The notes beneath the pieces were generated by a model. That model ran no database searches, was not told where the DNA came from, and saw only the letters and a list, made by a program, of their open reading frames with translations. The position numbers were made by a program, and so were the translations under genes. From assembly GCF_964275005.1 (NCBI RefSeq), contig NC_092698.1, positions 22,023,309 to 22,087,308 of the forward strand: DNA of 64,000 nucleotides. Reading direction: 5' to 3'. Shown here in pieces: positions 1-12,440 of the stretch (the first letter of the stretch is position 1; each line of letters starts with the position of its first letter). The stretch is from Diadema setosum. Taxonomy: Eukaryota > Echinodermata > Echinoidea > Diadematoida > Diadematidae.

Positions 1-1262
1 GTATATACAATCATTCATCATCCAAATGATGAGAGATTATCAAATGTCTTTTTAGAACATGAAGAAACATCTTTAAATGTTTAATGCTATAATGCCATAT
101 CAGTATCATTTTGACATCCATCTGCAATTGTACAAGCCAGTTTCCAGTTGAATGTGCTACAATTGTACTGTGAAGAAATGCAGATACATAAATACCAGCT
201 GTGTGGACACAAAAAGTCACAAACACCAAAGCAGTGCTTTGTTTCAGTCGTACATTTGTTGAAAGACATGTTTTATACCTGTTTCAATTAATAGCACAAT
301 ACATCAGAATTGCAAGTACACTGGTATCAGAAATGCCATTACAACACTAAATACCAGTTTTAAGATGGTCATTTTCCCTTGACATCTGTAATGGAAAGAA
401 AAAGCAAATGTATTTCTGCATGCATGAAGTTTCATTTCAAGTATGGTACATTGTTTGAAAATGCACAGAGTGCAGGCAAGACATACACTTGGGACCTGGT
501 CTCTCATAACACAGCTACCAGAGTGATATTTCATTTCACAAATTGGATATAGAAAATAGTAAAGCCCTCTCTCGTTAACTTTCTCAGAATTACCGGACGA
601 GAAACACATATTGCTTTCATTTTGACAATCCTCGAAAAAATAGTAAGATATCAAATAGTAAGGACCTCCCTCATCGCCTTGCTCAAAAAACCCGGACGAG
701 AAACTACTTTCTTTTTTTACTTGGCCTAATTGCATTGAATTGATATCCTGTCATCCTTGTGGCTTGTTTTATGTAAATTTAACTGTTGGCACCGACTGCA
801 AACAGCACTGAACAGGGATCGCAATTCTGGCAGTGGTGTTGATGTCTTTCTCTTGTTTTTCTGATTTTTCTTTTCGATGGTAACACCCACTTCCAGAAAA
901 AAAAAAAAAAAAAACAGCGGCCCACAGTGGTCAGTGGCATGGCTCCCGAAAGTTTTATTTTACTTGAGGACATGTTTCCAAAATCCACGAACATCAGGAA
1001 AATAAAAATTCCAGTTTCTTTTAGCAGTGCTTCGGCCCTTGAGCCTTGTTTCTTAAGTGTGATGTTAAGAAGTAGCTACCGAAAATAGAATTTTGATGCG
1101 ATATGCTGTCATTTAGGTGAGAAAATTTAACTTTTGATGGAGATTGTGTCCATTTTGGTTTTTTTTTATAGATTGGTAGTGTCCTAGTACTGTATATAAA
1201 GACTAACTGTTAAAGACTAATCGTGGTGATGCATGTACAGTTGTATAGATCTAACGTTAGAG
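1..1262. other. No gene recognised
   Basis: AT-rich sequence with a run of A at about 898-914. None of the short reading frames resembles a known protein or has a good splice context. It could be intron or 5' flank of the hnRNP gene. Confidence 0.5.
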
Positions 1263-1422
1263 TACTGTAAAACACTGGCATGAAGTTTTTGCAAGTTACC
1301 TCTAACATTCAATGTAGGGCTACATAGTGTAAAGAACTTTCGCATGCATTTTAATTTTGCGAATCTTGGCTCACGAAATTTACAAAATTAGAATAAACAC
1401 GGACATTTCTCGTTTTACAGTA
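1263..1422. mobile_element. MITE, CTGTAAAAC-terminal family, copy 1
   Basis: The ends read TA-CTGTAAAAC and GTTTTACAG-TA, an inverted pair flanked by the dinucleotide TA, as expected for a Tc1/mariner-type target duplication. The interior shares the string AACTTTCGCATGCATTTTAA and CTCACGAAATTTACAAAATTAG-like sequence with the copies at 30850 and 38451. No transposase is encoded, so it is non-autonomous. Confidence 0.6.
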
Positions 1423-1470
1423 CTAAGTTCTATGTGTTTAGCGGCATATTTTGGAATATGTTGTAGAGAC

Positions 1471-1701
1471 TACTGTACAAGCTGTTATTTTTGCGAGGGT
1501 TTAATTTTTGCGAATTTCGCGAATCTCAGTTGGATCGCGAATTTAACAACCCGCGAAAATGTCTCCAAGCACTAGGGTAATAGCGCGTTTACGTTCGCGT
1601 CGGCGTCAGATTGCGAACACAACATCTCGCGAAAATGTCTATGACCTCCTCATTCACGATAATATCTGTACGCGAAAATAAGTGTAGAAGCCTATACAGT
1701 A
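1471..1701. mobile_element. MITE, CTGTACGAGC-terminal family, diverged copy
   Basis: Left end TACTGTACAAGCTG and right end TATACAGTA, with many internal GCGAAAAT and TTTTGCGAA words in opposite orientations. It matches the cleaner copy at 55702-55899 but is longer, with extra sequence around 1575-1620. Confidence 0.5.
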
Positions 1702-2067
1702 TCTGCCTTGAACAGGCTCATGGCCACATACTGCCACAATTACTGTAGTAAAATCTACATCTCATAAATACAAGTTACAACGCATGTACATAGGCCTAGA
1801 CACTGTTCAAAATATACCGGTATCCAAGATTTGGGTGAAATTTTAAATTTTCATGGAACAACACACACTTGTATTCTTAAGTGGGACTAAAGCACACTTG
1901 ACACTCTTTTATTTTCAGCTGTTTTACCTAATGAAAGTGCTCCTGCCGCAGAAAGGCATCCTGTCTCAACAGAGCCAATAATTTACTCTGTGCATGATGA
2001 AACCAGCATGTGTAGGACAAACAGATGTAACTGAAGTAACAACAAAAAATATTGGTTCTCACTGCAG

Positions 2068-3021
2068 GAGTCGGAGCAAGACAGGAAGCTCTTCCTGGGA
2101 GGGCTGAACTACAACACTGGTGAAAATGAAATTCGGGCGCACTTCGGGCAGTTCGGAACCATCACAGACTGCTGTGTCATTAAGGAGTAAGTCGGCTGTG
2201 GATAGAAGCCGGAGTATTATGTATTGCACTGTGTTTATCTCATTAGGTATTATCTGGTTATGATTGATTCTTTCTTTCTTTCTCTCTCTCTCTCTCTCTC
2301 TTTTTTTTTTTTTAATTATGAGACACCCATGCCGTGTTTAGAACCTATTTTTCTAAAAAAAAATTAATTTCAGGACTTGAAGTAAAAATTACAAAGAATC
2401 AATCGTCCTTGCCAATTCTACAGAGATTTGATGCTTCAGAAATGTGCATGCTCGCTTTATTTGCCTGTCACAAAGATCAGAGGTTTAATTGGAGCCTTTT
2501 TAGAGCCTCGCTGCAAATACATGTAAGAATCTGTCCTGGTTTGTACACAGATCCTTGATTTCATATCTTCAAACAGAAATAAAAAGAAAGGAAAAAAGAA
2601 TTATGTCCTGTTGTCATTGTTAAAAGGGGAAAAATGCGTATTCATTTTAATATTGAAGTACTTAAAAAAAGTATTGTTGAAGGCACATTTTATCTCGTAA
2701 TGTACGGTAGAGAATTCAGCCATTGGCTGCGCATTAGCTACTCACTATTTATAGAAGTTATATTTCTGTTATAGACGTATATTGCATGCTCATGTATAAT
2801 TGTAGCTCACTTTATGCTCATCCACCTGAAGTTCAAACTAATGATGTCTTGCATGTTGCCTCTCTTCCTTTTGCAGTAAAGAGAAGAACAAATCCAAGGG
2901 TTTCGGGTTTGTCACATTCTCATCGAGGGAGGAAGTAGACAAGGTGATGAGGGCGAGGAGGGAGAAAGCACACAACATCGATGGACGAGATGTTGACACA
3001 AGACGAGCGCTGGCCAGAGAT
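2068..3021 (+). CDS. RRM1-coding exons of the hnRNP gene
   Basis: Two exons, 2068-2186 and 2877-3021, encode RRM1. The first ends inside the Asp codon that precedes the KEKNKSKG loop, using donor GTAAGT. The second ends in GAT before donor GTGAGT and carries RNP1. The linker DTRRALARD resembles the inter-RRM linker of hnRNP A1/A2. A pyrimidine/T run fills part of the intervening intron at about 2274-2315. Confidence 0.92.
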
Positions 3022-6000
3022 GTGAGTAGTTTGATTGTGATGTAGCTGCATCTGTTTGATGCGTCTTCACCCGCAATAAGACTTTTAGTTATAATAATTG
3101 TACATAAACCAGTGAGGAAGTTGTGACTTTGTGACATTTCTGCAGCCACTTCATGTACGTGATTGTGACCAACATCACAAACCACTTCTATGATTTAGAT
3201 TATTGTTGCAGTTAGGGACCTCAAAAATCATTCTGTTCACTTGAATTTATCAAAGGAGACTTCAGCATGGATTGGAGTTGCACTCTACTCTTCTTGCTTC
3301 AATGCAGGTTGTGATTGTCTTAACCTGTTCGATACTGAATTCTGAAATCACCATAGACTTAATACACAAGCCGCCTGGTTCCCGTATGGAATGCATACCT
3401 GCCAACTGTTCAGTTTTAATCTGAATGTTCACATTTTTCACTGAAAGAAAATGCATTAATTTCAGTGCGTTCTGATTTTTTGGAAATATCTGTAAATAGT
3501 AAAGTATATGAAATTTATGAAAGTTCCAATTTTTAAATAATTTTTCTTTCTTTGTTCAGATTTATTAAGTCTCAGGATTGGCAGGTATGGGAATGGGTAA
3601 ATAGAACATACATGGAGGGTTCTTGAGAGTCTTGCCATTCTTGACCTGATAGATTGTACAGGGAAAAGGGTATGCAACTCTGCACACTGGCACTGGTCGG
3701 ACAGTCCCTGACCAGTAAAAATCACTGTCGGACCAGTAACTTTTTCAGGAATTGGCCAGTAAACGATGGAAAAACTGGGTACCTACTGGTCCTACAGACA
3801 AGTTGAACCAGTAGAAAAAATGTGTTAGTGTGCAGCCTTTGATGGCATACACAGCATTTGCAGACCTCCCAACCACTCTGACTTTGGAGGAAAGAATCTG
3901 AATTTTGACCATTCCCAGCTCAATAGTTTCAATAGGATTTTCCTATTTTTCTTGGTAACTCTACTACACACTCCTATGATAACTGCTCTTTCTTTCCTAC
4001 TTAAGAACCAAATCATCCCTCTATTTCAGTAGGAAAGGTTGGGAAGTCTGCTTTTGGTATGAGCTTTGTGTCGAGTTCACAGACTTGGCAAGACACTCTT
4101 CAAACATGTGTAAACAGCAAAGTGGATGCTGATGTGTCGTGTTGACAAATGATGAGACCCTTTTCTTGACTTGCATGCGCTTCACAGGAGAAAGGACCAA
4201 AAAAGCCCTCGTTCAAGAGTTTCATCGGCGGAATCCCCAAAGACATGTCCGAGGAAGACCTGCGTGGCTACTTCTCACAGTACGGCAACATCACCGAGAT
4301 CAGTGCTCACCTGGCCAAGGGGTTTGCCTTCATCACTTTCGATGACACAGACAGTGTGGATCAAATCATCAGTAAGTTGTGGAAAGAGTCCTGACAAGGT
4401 GCACTCTCTTGTAATGAACTATGTTGGGTTGTTGCTTTTTTTTTCCGTCTTTTTATTTTATTTTGAGTAAGTGAATAGAGAAATTGTTATGCCGTTCATT
4501 CCCATGAAAACGAACAGGGTTATAATAAAATTGCAATACAACGTAAAATTCAGGGCCCAGAAATATAGGCTTATTTGTTCTGATAACAAAATGTCAATAT
4601 ACCAAAAGAAAACTGCCCCTTCAGAGGACTTCATTATAATGGGACATCTGTACAAGGAACTTTTGGACACACCAATCTAAATTTTGTAATCTTATATGAA
4701 GATTTTCAAAAGAAAGCTCATAAGTGGTATTGAGTTTATGCTTTGACAGTGCAAGTTGTTGAACATTTTTCATGAGGAGTATGTGTGCAGAGAGATTGAA
4801 ATGATTGTCTCTTTGTTTACCCACAGTCAAGAAATTCCATTACATCAATGGCAAGAAGGTGGAAGGGAAGAAGGCTTTCTCAAAGGAGGAAATGCAGGAC
4901 ATCAAGAGGCGAGAGGAACAAGGTACGTGCGTGGAAGGAAGGAAAGGGAGAAAGCTGTTGATAACTCTCTGTTACATGATCTGATCTGTAGTTATGCCCA
5001 TAAATACTGATGTTTTGAAAATTTGTAGTTCTCTATTTTCACAAGTTTTCCAAGAACTATTCGGAAAGTCACTGCTTGCTAGATTGATAAAGTTTACTAT
5101 GTTTGCCATGACAATGCCTCAATTCTCTTATTGCCCCATGTGAATTTCTGTTCGAAGTTCAATTTTTATTGGGTTTTACCATGAAATATGTCTTTGTTTG
5201 GCGTTACAGGGTATGGCGGAGGGCCAGGCTACGGCCCCGGCGGTGGATACGGGCCAGGTGGTGGTGGATATGGTCCAGGAGGTGGCAACAGCTATGGCCA
5301 GGGAGGTGGTGGAGGTATGCTGATCTTCAGAGCTTTGAATCCCCTGTCTTGTTTTAAGCTGTAATATGTCTATTGCCCTCGATCATTAGTTCAATTAAAT
5401 GGTTTAAATGGTCTGTGAAATAGTGTGACAACTTGGTGACTAGAAATATATTATGAGGACATTAGCATAAATGGTTACTGTTTTTGATGGGTTTATTGTC
5501 CTTTGTATCAATAGATGCATTTGTTTGCATTGATAGGCACTACAAGTATTTTAACTTGTGTGTGATGTTCCAATGTTAATTACAATGTTCCATGAAACCA
5601 CTTGTGCTCTCCCATTTTCTTTGAAATAAAAAAAAAGGGGGGGGGGCATGAGAAAGAAATATTGATGACCGCGATATTAACTTGGCATGTCATTTTCCTT
5701 TGTGCCACCGATGTGAAGTTTGCTGAAGGCATTATATCAATGTGAGGGATGTGAGATCTCTGTGCATGTGACAGAACTCTCTATGTTAGCAAGTCATTGA
5801 TGTGTCACCACAAGCCCTGCAGAGCAGTGGCTGTGATGTATTTGAACAATGCAAATGCTCGGTCAGAAGCACGGATGAGCCAGTCAAAAGTTCAGTGGCA
5901 TATAACATGAGAACTTGTCAAGTTTGATCATCCGTGTAACTGATACTTCTTTATTTTGCAAGATTACGGTGGTGGCTACGGTGGACCAGGAGGTGGATAC

Positions 6001-7116
6001 GGAGGAGGCGGCAGCAACTACGGTGGTGGCTACGGAGGTGGCGGCGGTGGCAACTACGGAGGTGGAAGCGGTGGTGGCTATGGCGGTGGCTACAACTCTG
6101 GTGAGAATTTCGTACAGAGGTTGTAATTTCGTAATTTTGAAAAAGTTAGCAGACTCCGAGCCAAGTTGTGTGTTCAGAGGGATAGTTAATCATCATATTC
6201 TTTTGTAATCTGTATTTCATGAGCTTATCTAAAAGGGGAGGGAAGCAGAATTTGCCCATGCATAAAATCAACATAAAAATGGTATATAAGTGCTATATGC
6301 ACATGTCTGTCTCTAGTTTGACCCAATAGTTTGTAAATGCCCTCCCCTAAGCTACTTCAAAGCATCTGAAAAAATGAACCTTAAGTTATTTGATCATTCG
6401 AAAAAGTGTTTCTTTATGAGCATCTCTGCTCATGAGTGGAAAATAGCATCATCCGCAAGCAATTCTAAGTCAATTGCTCTGTTGACAAATCCCAAATTTC
6501 TTCTTTTTCTGCTTAATGCTTCCAGGACCCGGGGGCAACTACAATGACTTTGGAACCAACTATGGAGGCCAGAACTCCAACTACGGCCCAGTGAGAGGAG
6601 GTGGTGGTGGAGGAGGAGGAAACTTTGGGGGACGTAACCAAGGACCATATCCTTGTAAGTTAAGGGGGGTTTGGGCCAGTCATGCTCTGTTACTAGATCG
6701 GTACTTTACATGTCGACAGAACACATGATTTTACTTGTTTGCTCGTTATACAGTGGGTACTCGCATGCATTTGTAGCCCCCCACCCGTTTCCTCTTTGGG
6801 GCTGAAATGTACACTTGACGCTCTGGGTGTAAAGAATTCAGTCCTGATGAAATTGTGTTTTGCCTGCCCCTACTCTTGCCAGCTAGTAGTGAATGTAAAC
6901 ATTTTGTAGAAGCCTACAGGGAACTTTGATTTTATGATAGAACCTTTGCATTGTGTGCCAGCAGCAGCCCCGTACGGCGGTGGACCCGGTGGCGGTGGCT
7001 ACGGAGGTGGCGGCTATGGAGGCGGCTACGGTGGTGGTGGCGGTGGCGGCTACGGCGGCGGCAGCGGAGGCTACGGCGGTGCCTCGGGCGGTTATGGCGG
7101 TGGCAAGAGATACTAG
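2068..7116 (+). CDS. hnRNP A/B-family RNA-binding protein (two RRMs plus Gly/Tyr-rich tail), 5' end missing
   Basis: Eight exons read in one frame: 2068-2186, 2877-3021, 4188-4371, 4827-4922, 5210-5314, 5963-6100, 6526-6654 and 6962-7116 (1071 nt, 356 residues plus TAG). Every junction is GT/AG. RRM1 has RNP2 KLFLGGL (about residues 7-13) and RNP1 KGFGFVTF (47-54). RRM2 has RNP2 SFIGGI (99-104) and RNP1 KGFAFITF (132-139), followed by [20 protein letters not shown], the usual RRM2 end of hnRNP A-type proteins. From residue about 182 the protein is a GGY/GPG-rich low-complexity domain ending in GGKRY. Family members bind pre-mRNA in the nucleus, regulate splicing and mRNA export, and phase-separate through such tails. 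The first visible exon starts in phase 0 with GAG after an acceptor, so a short initiator exon must lie upstream; I could not place it. The assignment could be A1, A2/B1, A3 or an invertebrate relative; I give no symbol. Confidence 0.93.
4188..4922 (+). CDS. RRM2-coding exons of the hnRNP gene
   Basis: Exons 4188-4371 and 4827-4922 encode RRM2. The segment between beta strands 2 and 3 reads [15 protein letters not shown], several residues shorter than the equivalent loop in vertebrate hnRNP A1. The downstream stretch DSVDQII then [16 protein letters not shown] is typical of the family. The second exon ends with KRREEQ, the hinge into the Gly-rich tail. Confidence 0.92.
5210..7116 (+). CDS. 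Gly/Tyr-rich low-complexity tail exons of the hnRNP gene
   Basis: Four exons (5210-5314, 5963-6100, 6526-6654, 6962-7116) encode only Gly, Tyr, Pro, Ser, Asn and Gln-rich repeats such as GYGPGGG and GGGYGGG. All exons from 5210 to 6654 begin and end in phase 1, so 5963-6100 or 6526-6654 could be skipped without a frameshift. The last exon ends exactly at the TAG stop, which is followed by donor GTAAGTAT. Exons are GC-rich against AT-rich introns. Confidence 0.9.
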
Positions 7117-10100
7117 GTAAGTATGCGGAACACGGTCGCGTTGATCATGGTCCTCATAAAACATCAGTCTCTGTCACATACTGATGGGCCGGATGGACCA
7201 GATCTGATGACTCATGAAACCTAGAAAGAGCATACTCTATATATATATAGATAATGGGCATATTGCATAGCAGTCAGCAAGAAATAAGGTTGCAAATTGG
7301 GTTGCCAATTCACTCCTGTAAAGAGATGAAAACTTTCACTCATATCAGTCAGAGAAGAGCACATAATACTCCATAAAACTGTAGTTAACCCGTACCAGAA
7401 CTAGGTAAAGCCAAGCAAACTTGTACTACTGAAGTGTGCACCTAGCCAGCAAACGTTCATTTTTATTTATTTATTTTTTATTTTTTCCTCCCACAAGGCA
7501 GCCAAAACTCCTCTTCTAGATTACTGGTGTAATAAATGAATGCACAAGTTCAAAATTGTTGGGGATTATTTGGGCTTATATTCTGTCATAAAGTGCTCCG
7601 TCATTGGTTTAAGAAGTAATTGGTCCAGCCAGTCATAGAAATCTTACGTTTTAAAAGAGTAGTAGTAGACTTCGTATTATTTTCTAGCAATATATCTGAA
7701 AGGAAGTAAATAATGCTGAGGAAAATCACAAAAGACAAAATGAAAGCATCGTGTAAATGTTGACAAAAGTCACAGTTGATCAACTGGGTTTGTATAATAT
7801 TCTTCTGCTCAGTTTGTATATTTTTGTCCCATATTGATATCTCAGTATTGCTCATAGCAATTTTGAGTGTGGTTATGAAATTGAGTAGGCAAAACTTATC
7901 TTCTTCTTGTAACATTAACATGCTTCCTTTTTTTTTTCCTGCCTTACTATGCATAGTTAGATTCTATGATTTGTAAGTTAAGAATCAACTTTGCACATAT
8001 GTTTTGGAACATGTTTTCTACCACCTTTTCCAATTTTGCTCATCCAAATCTATGCCCAGACCTCATTCTCTTTCCCAACCCCGCTCCATTTTGTTGGTCT
8101 TGGCTTCTGTCTCCCTTTTTCCCCCTCTCCCTTCAACTCTAACATGCATGGTACGCTGTCTTTTGTGTAACGTTAAGCATTCATCCGTCAGGCAACTTAT
8201 CAGTTACGATTAGTGTTCTATGGTTTACTATTCATCACAGGCAGAAAGTTAATATGGTAGCCAGCGAGAGGAAAGGAAAAGGATTCTTCAGCTAGAGAGA
8301 GAAGACAGAGCAAGATATTATACCCCAAGAGTTTTTTTGTTAAGCTCCCAGTTAGTGTAGGCATGAAGGGCCACACTTACCTCGCCTGAGAACAGTTTAT
8401 GCAGGAGCACAGATAAACGGCAAAGGAGGGTACTGGAGTCTAGGATAAGGTGAAATCCGTGATTAGAGCGCTGATCTTAACCAACGAGAGAAAGAGAGAG
8501 CAAGGACTCAGGGGCAGAGCTAAGGAAGTTTTTGGGGTATGATATTGGTCACGGCGTTATCCCTGTTAGGGGTCTCCACTGGAGGTAGCACGGCATCTTA
8601 AGAGACCACGCAAGTTTATTCAAGTATTGTCAGACGCAGACCTTACCACCAGATCAAGGAGGCGGACTTGAACTCATGCTTAATAGGCATCCAGGAATTT
8701 GAGTGATTGTGTTTGGATATACACAATTTCCCTTTGTGCTGTGCTACAACAAATTGTACAGTGTACTTTGTGTAGTTTAATCGTACCTGTAAGGCAATGT
8801 TTTTTTTTGTTAAATGTCCGTCGGCTTGTGAAAATGGATTTACTCATGAGTTAGTGCTGGTTGTTATTCTATTTGTGGTGATTTATTGGTTATCAAACAT
8901 ATGAATATCTACAGCTAATACAAATACCAATTATATATTTCACAAATTTTCTCTCGGAGTTCTAATAGAGTGCAGAGTAGGTAACATCTTTGTACATCAC
9001 ATTTTTGCAATTCTACTCCCTCATGAATGTATTCATTTTGTAATCACAAATGAGTAAGTAGAAATCACCTCTGGTTAGCAGGATATCTTTCAGGCAGTGC
9101 GAGGTTTTGAACATATAGGCTGTTTGTTCATCAGGATTTTGATTGACCAGAGCTTGTGGAATGAACTATTTTTTTATCAGAAATTAACCTGACCCTTTAT
9201 GCCAAATATGTAAAAGATCATGATACGCCATACTTGAATTTTAAATCATTGTGTCACAGTTTTAACTTGTAACCTTTTTGTGTATATTAAATGTTTGTAA
9301 AAATGAACACAACAGGAAGCATTCTAGTTTACTATTTCTTCAGTTTAGTGATTTTTTTCCCCCCACTAATGTCTGGAGGCATCCTTTCCCCATATTTTAT
9401 GGTTAATGGTTACTTTGCGAGTATTTTCCCCACTTTGAGTGTTTGGTGCTGATCTGGTGCAGTGTGGCTGAGATGTCTTGGGGGAAATGTCATAATTGTT
9501 TGTAGTATAGGTTGTAATTCTTGGTCACCTTACACATGAATAATCTGTCCTGACAGTAATGATAAGTACCCAAGCGGGTGTGTGATGTTTTTCCTTTGCC
9601 ATGCATTCAGCAAGTCATAGATCAAACAAAGCATAGAACAAGTCATGGATTAGTTGATCATTATTTCTGAAGTACCAAGTTATTCATTCATAATGCTATA
9701 AGATGCTGAAATTGTACAGTCATGATTAACTAGAGATATAATTGTTTGCCAAGTATCGGGTCTGGTTGCACAGTTGAATAATTCCATGTGGTCTGCTATA
9801 ACCACATAACAATGGTAACATTAATCTGACTATGAAGTAACAATATTATGATAAGACAACTTTTCATAGATTTTTTTTTTTTTTTTTTTTTTTTTTAGGT
9901 TTTGATGTTTGGTAAACCTCTCCTGTTAGACAACATTTCTTTTGGTTTGCTGCTTTGTCATTTTCCTATAAACTAATATAGCATATTGGAATTTGTAATG
10001 TAAGTATAGATCAGTTGCAGTGGTAATGTACATTTAAAGAAATTATTTTTCAGTTGTGACTATCTTCATATGCAATAGTTGTTTACTATTCAACTTTGGT

Positions 10101-10930
10101 TTGATCCCATGAAAAGCTAAATTTAAGTCAGTCGTGATGTTCTCTCAATTGCGTTTTCCGCTTTTTTCTATTTTGAACACAAGATTAGCGAAATAAAGTA
10201 ATAATGAATTAAGATGTGATTAATGTCGGTTAAGGTGAACGTAGCTTAGTGTTTCTTTCCTATTTTGGGATTACATTTGCACAGATGTGTGAGAGCTTCT
10301 GTGAGTGGCCATGGTGTGAAGTATGGTGTGTAGGATGCCTTTCTTACATGATAATTGTGAGATTTTGATTTTTTTTTTTGGTAATTATTACTCTAGTGTG
10401 TGCGTTGTGAGCAATAATGATGACGAGCCTTTGTGTTGTACTGAAATTGATGTCTGTGTGTTGTTTCCTTAGTAGTGCCCAGTTCTGTAATTTTTTTATT
10501 CAGGTGACCTTTGTTGTAGATTTATCTGCCTTTTCCAGCCAGCTAGCTTAATTAAATCGAAAGGCTCGTCCGTCCAGTCAGAAATATATTTCCAGGAGTA
10601 GATAAGGAAGAGAATGAGAGAATCTATTCCTAGTCATCGTTGGATCACCGTGAGTTTCTAACCTAAGCCAGGCTCAGGTAGATTCGAACAAGGTTAGTGG
10701 CAAGTAGGGTATGGGGACTTACTGGTACTGTTGTAGATATTTTTGTCTCGTGAGGTACAGTATATCAAGATATATATTTATAAATTCAATGTGTGCTGTT
10801 TTTATTTCTAGTTAGTAGACATATAGAGTGAAACATAAAAATGTAACTATTCGCTAATTTAATCATATTACCTCATCATATCCACCAAAAAATTGCACCA
10901 TGTAAGAGTCATTTCCTTTTTATAATGTAT
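7117..10930 (+). other. Probable 3' UTR and 3' flank of the hnRNP gene
   Basis: No coding segment is recognisable. A donor (GTAAGTAT) directly follows the stop codon, implying a 3' UTR intron. A plausible acceptor ends at 8240 (TTCATCACAG). AATAAA candidates lie at 7531-7536 and 10192-10197; which one is used cannot be told from sequence alone. A T-run of about 28 bases lies near 9870-9897. Confidence 0.4.
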
Positions 10931-10932
10931 AA

Positions 10933-11139
10933 TACTGTAAAACCGGAAATTTTCAAGCAAGCATGAAACTTTCCATAATTTCAAGATTTCAAGGAAGTCG
11001 AGATTTCCAAAAGTAGAATGCACACAAAAAGTTTTGTCTTCACAATACAGTGAATGCCAGTACTGGACAATGCTGGACACCCATCATGGTCAGCATTTCG
11101 TGGAAGTTTCATGCCGTGAATGTTTTTGGTTTTACAGTA
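10933..11139. mobile_element. MITE, CTGTAAAAC-terminal family, copy 2
   Basis: TA-CTGTAAAACC at the left and GGTTTTACAG-TA at the right form the inverted pair. The subterminal segments GCATGAAACTTTCC and GGAAGTTTCATGC are also inverted relative to each other, so the element folds over a long stretch. Confidence 0.6.
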
Positions 11140-11600
11140 ATGCATTTCAAGATTTTCTCTATCATTTTTTTTTTTTTTTTTTACATTAGGCATGGCTCAT
11201 GTGTTCAAACTTGTAATACATGTACATGTATGTAAACTAGTTGAAGTTAAAAGGTGCCGTGAACTAATTTTACCTCCATTTCCCCACCACCCTTCAGCAA
11301 ACTCTTGGAAGGTGAATAGTTTGGCATTTCTTGGCAATGCTGGAAGACGTCCACTCTGGATGCTCATTGTATTCGGTGAGATGGTCAGTCCTTTGCTCTG
11401 TGGTGTGTGTGTGTGTGTGTGTGTATACAACTGTTGAATAAAAAAAAAAGTACAGTCAACCTTGCCTAAGTAAAATCTATTTGGATTGAAGAAATACACC
11501 ATGTGGCTTTGACTTTGAGAAAATTTGACCTATGAGGGATTAAAATCAATAGAATATAAAGAGAAGAGGACTTGAAAGGACCTTCAACTTGACCATATCT

Positions 11601-12312
11601 TAACTGGGGGGTCAAATTGACCACCCCCCCCCCCAACATTTCGCGCCACGATTTTGCAATGTGCAAAGATTTCGCCGCACCATTTCATGACTTATTTCCT
11701 TGAAGTCTCCCGCGTATTTTGAGACCAAATTTGCAACATCCGGGTACACCATTTTGAAGTTACATTAATGTTTTGCATGTGCATGTCAACCCCAAAACAG
11801 CTCAAATTCATGATATTGTTTGCAAATCCAAAGCAAATTTTTTTTTTATTTTTTTTTTTAATTGATATAAATTAGATTATTTCAACTTTTAATCCTTGGA
11901 ATTAATCAATTCTAATGTAGATAAGCTTTAAAAAGTGCCTGCAACAAATGTTGGCAAAAATAAACAAACTATAGAAAACAGAAGGTCGAAAATACAATAA
12001 GATAAATAAGAAATTCACAAAACAATAAAAAACAAAAGAATTTGAATTTGATTGTGCTGTTTTTGTCCAAGAAAATTTTTTTGATGCATCTTGAGGTGAT
12101 ACAAAACTTTTGCAATCCTTTTTAACAGAGTTACAAGCGAAAATATGATTTCATGCATAAATTTGCACAATTAATTTACTGAAAATTGACAATAAATATT
12201 TTTCTATTGTATGACCATATAATCTTGTAGTTGACATTCGGCTGTATGTTGGGGCAGAATTTTGCAGCGATTGCGCCATCAGCGGCTGAGATCTGATGGG
12301 GGGGTCAACATA
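11601..12312 (-). mobile_element. PiggyBac-like non-autonomous element, inverted and diverged copy
   Basis: It begins after TTAA (11600 region) with a G-run then a C-run, and AACATTTCGCGCCACGAT follows. It ends with GCTGAGATCTGATGGGGGGG. Read on the minus strand this matches the order of landmarks in the copies at 29235 and 43396: C/G-rich end, GAGATCTCGGCC-like box, AT-rich middle, then TTTGGTCTCAAAA and CGCGAAATGT before the other G/C end. The terminal bases are diverged, so the boundaries are approximate. Confidence 0.45.
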
Positions 12313-12339
12313 ACACTTTCCTTCTGAATCTTCTTCCAG

Positions 12340-12440
12340 CCCAAAGGATACCCTGCGGATGACGGTTGGCTCCAGAGAGATCCAGATGTCTTGATCTTGG
12401 CTTCTACCATGATGACGTTTTGCGCAACCTGCTCCATGGG
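12340..12440 (+). other. Exon-like orphan segment
   Basis: An open segment (PKGYPADDGWLQRDP...) is bounded by acceptor TTCTTCCAG and donor GTGAGT, with one open frame. A second open segment starts after acceptor TGTACAG at about 13062 (KLEEFWTRKSEQ...). I recognise no family for either. They may be exons of an unknown small gene or chance splice-site pairs; the second runs into a dispersed repeat at 13187. Confidence 0.2.

Noticed and set aside
1919..2034. Open segment after a TTTTATTTTCAG acceptor, just upstream of the hnRNP exon
   Set aside because: Ends in a stop 34 bases before the hnRNP exon without a convincing donor in frame; does not supply the missing N-terminus.
6883..7184. Ala/Thr/Val-rich and Arg/Trp-rich frames around the hnRNP tail
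   Set aside because: Alternative-frame readings of the Gly-rich exon.
11286..11382. Open segment containing GNAGRRPLW, reminiscent of a sugar-transporter GRR motif, before a GTGAGA donor
   Set aside because: Too short, no second transporter motif nearby and an in-frame stop in the alternative frame; likely chance.
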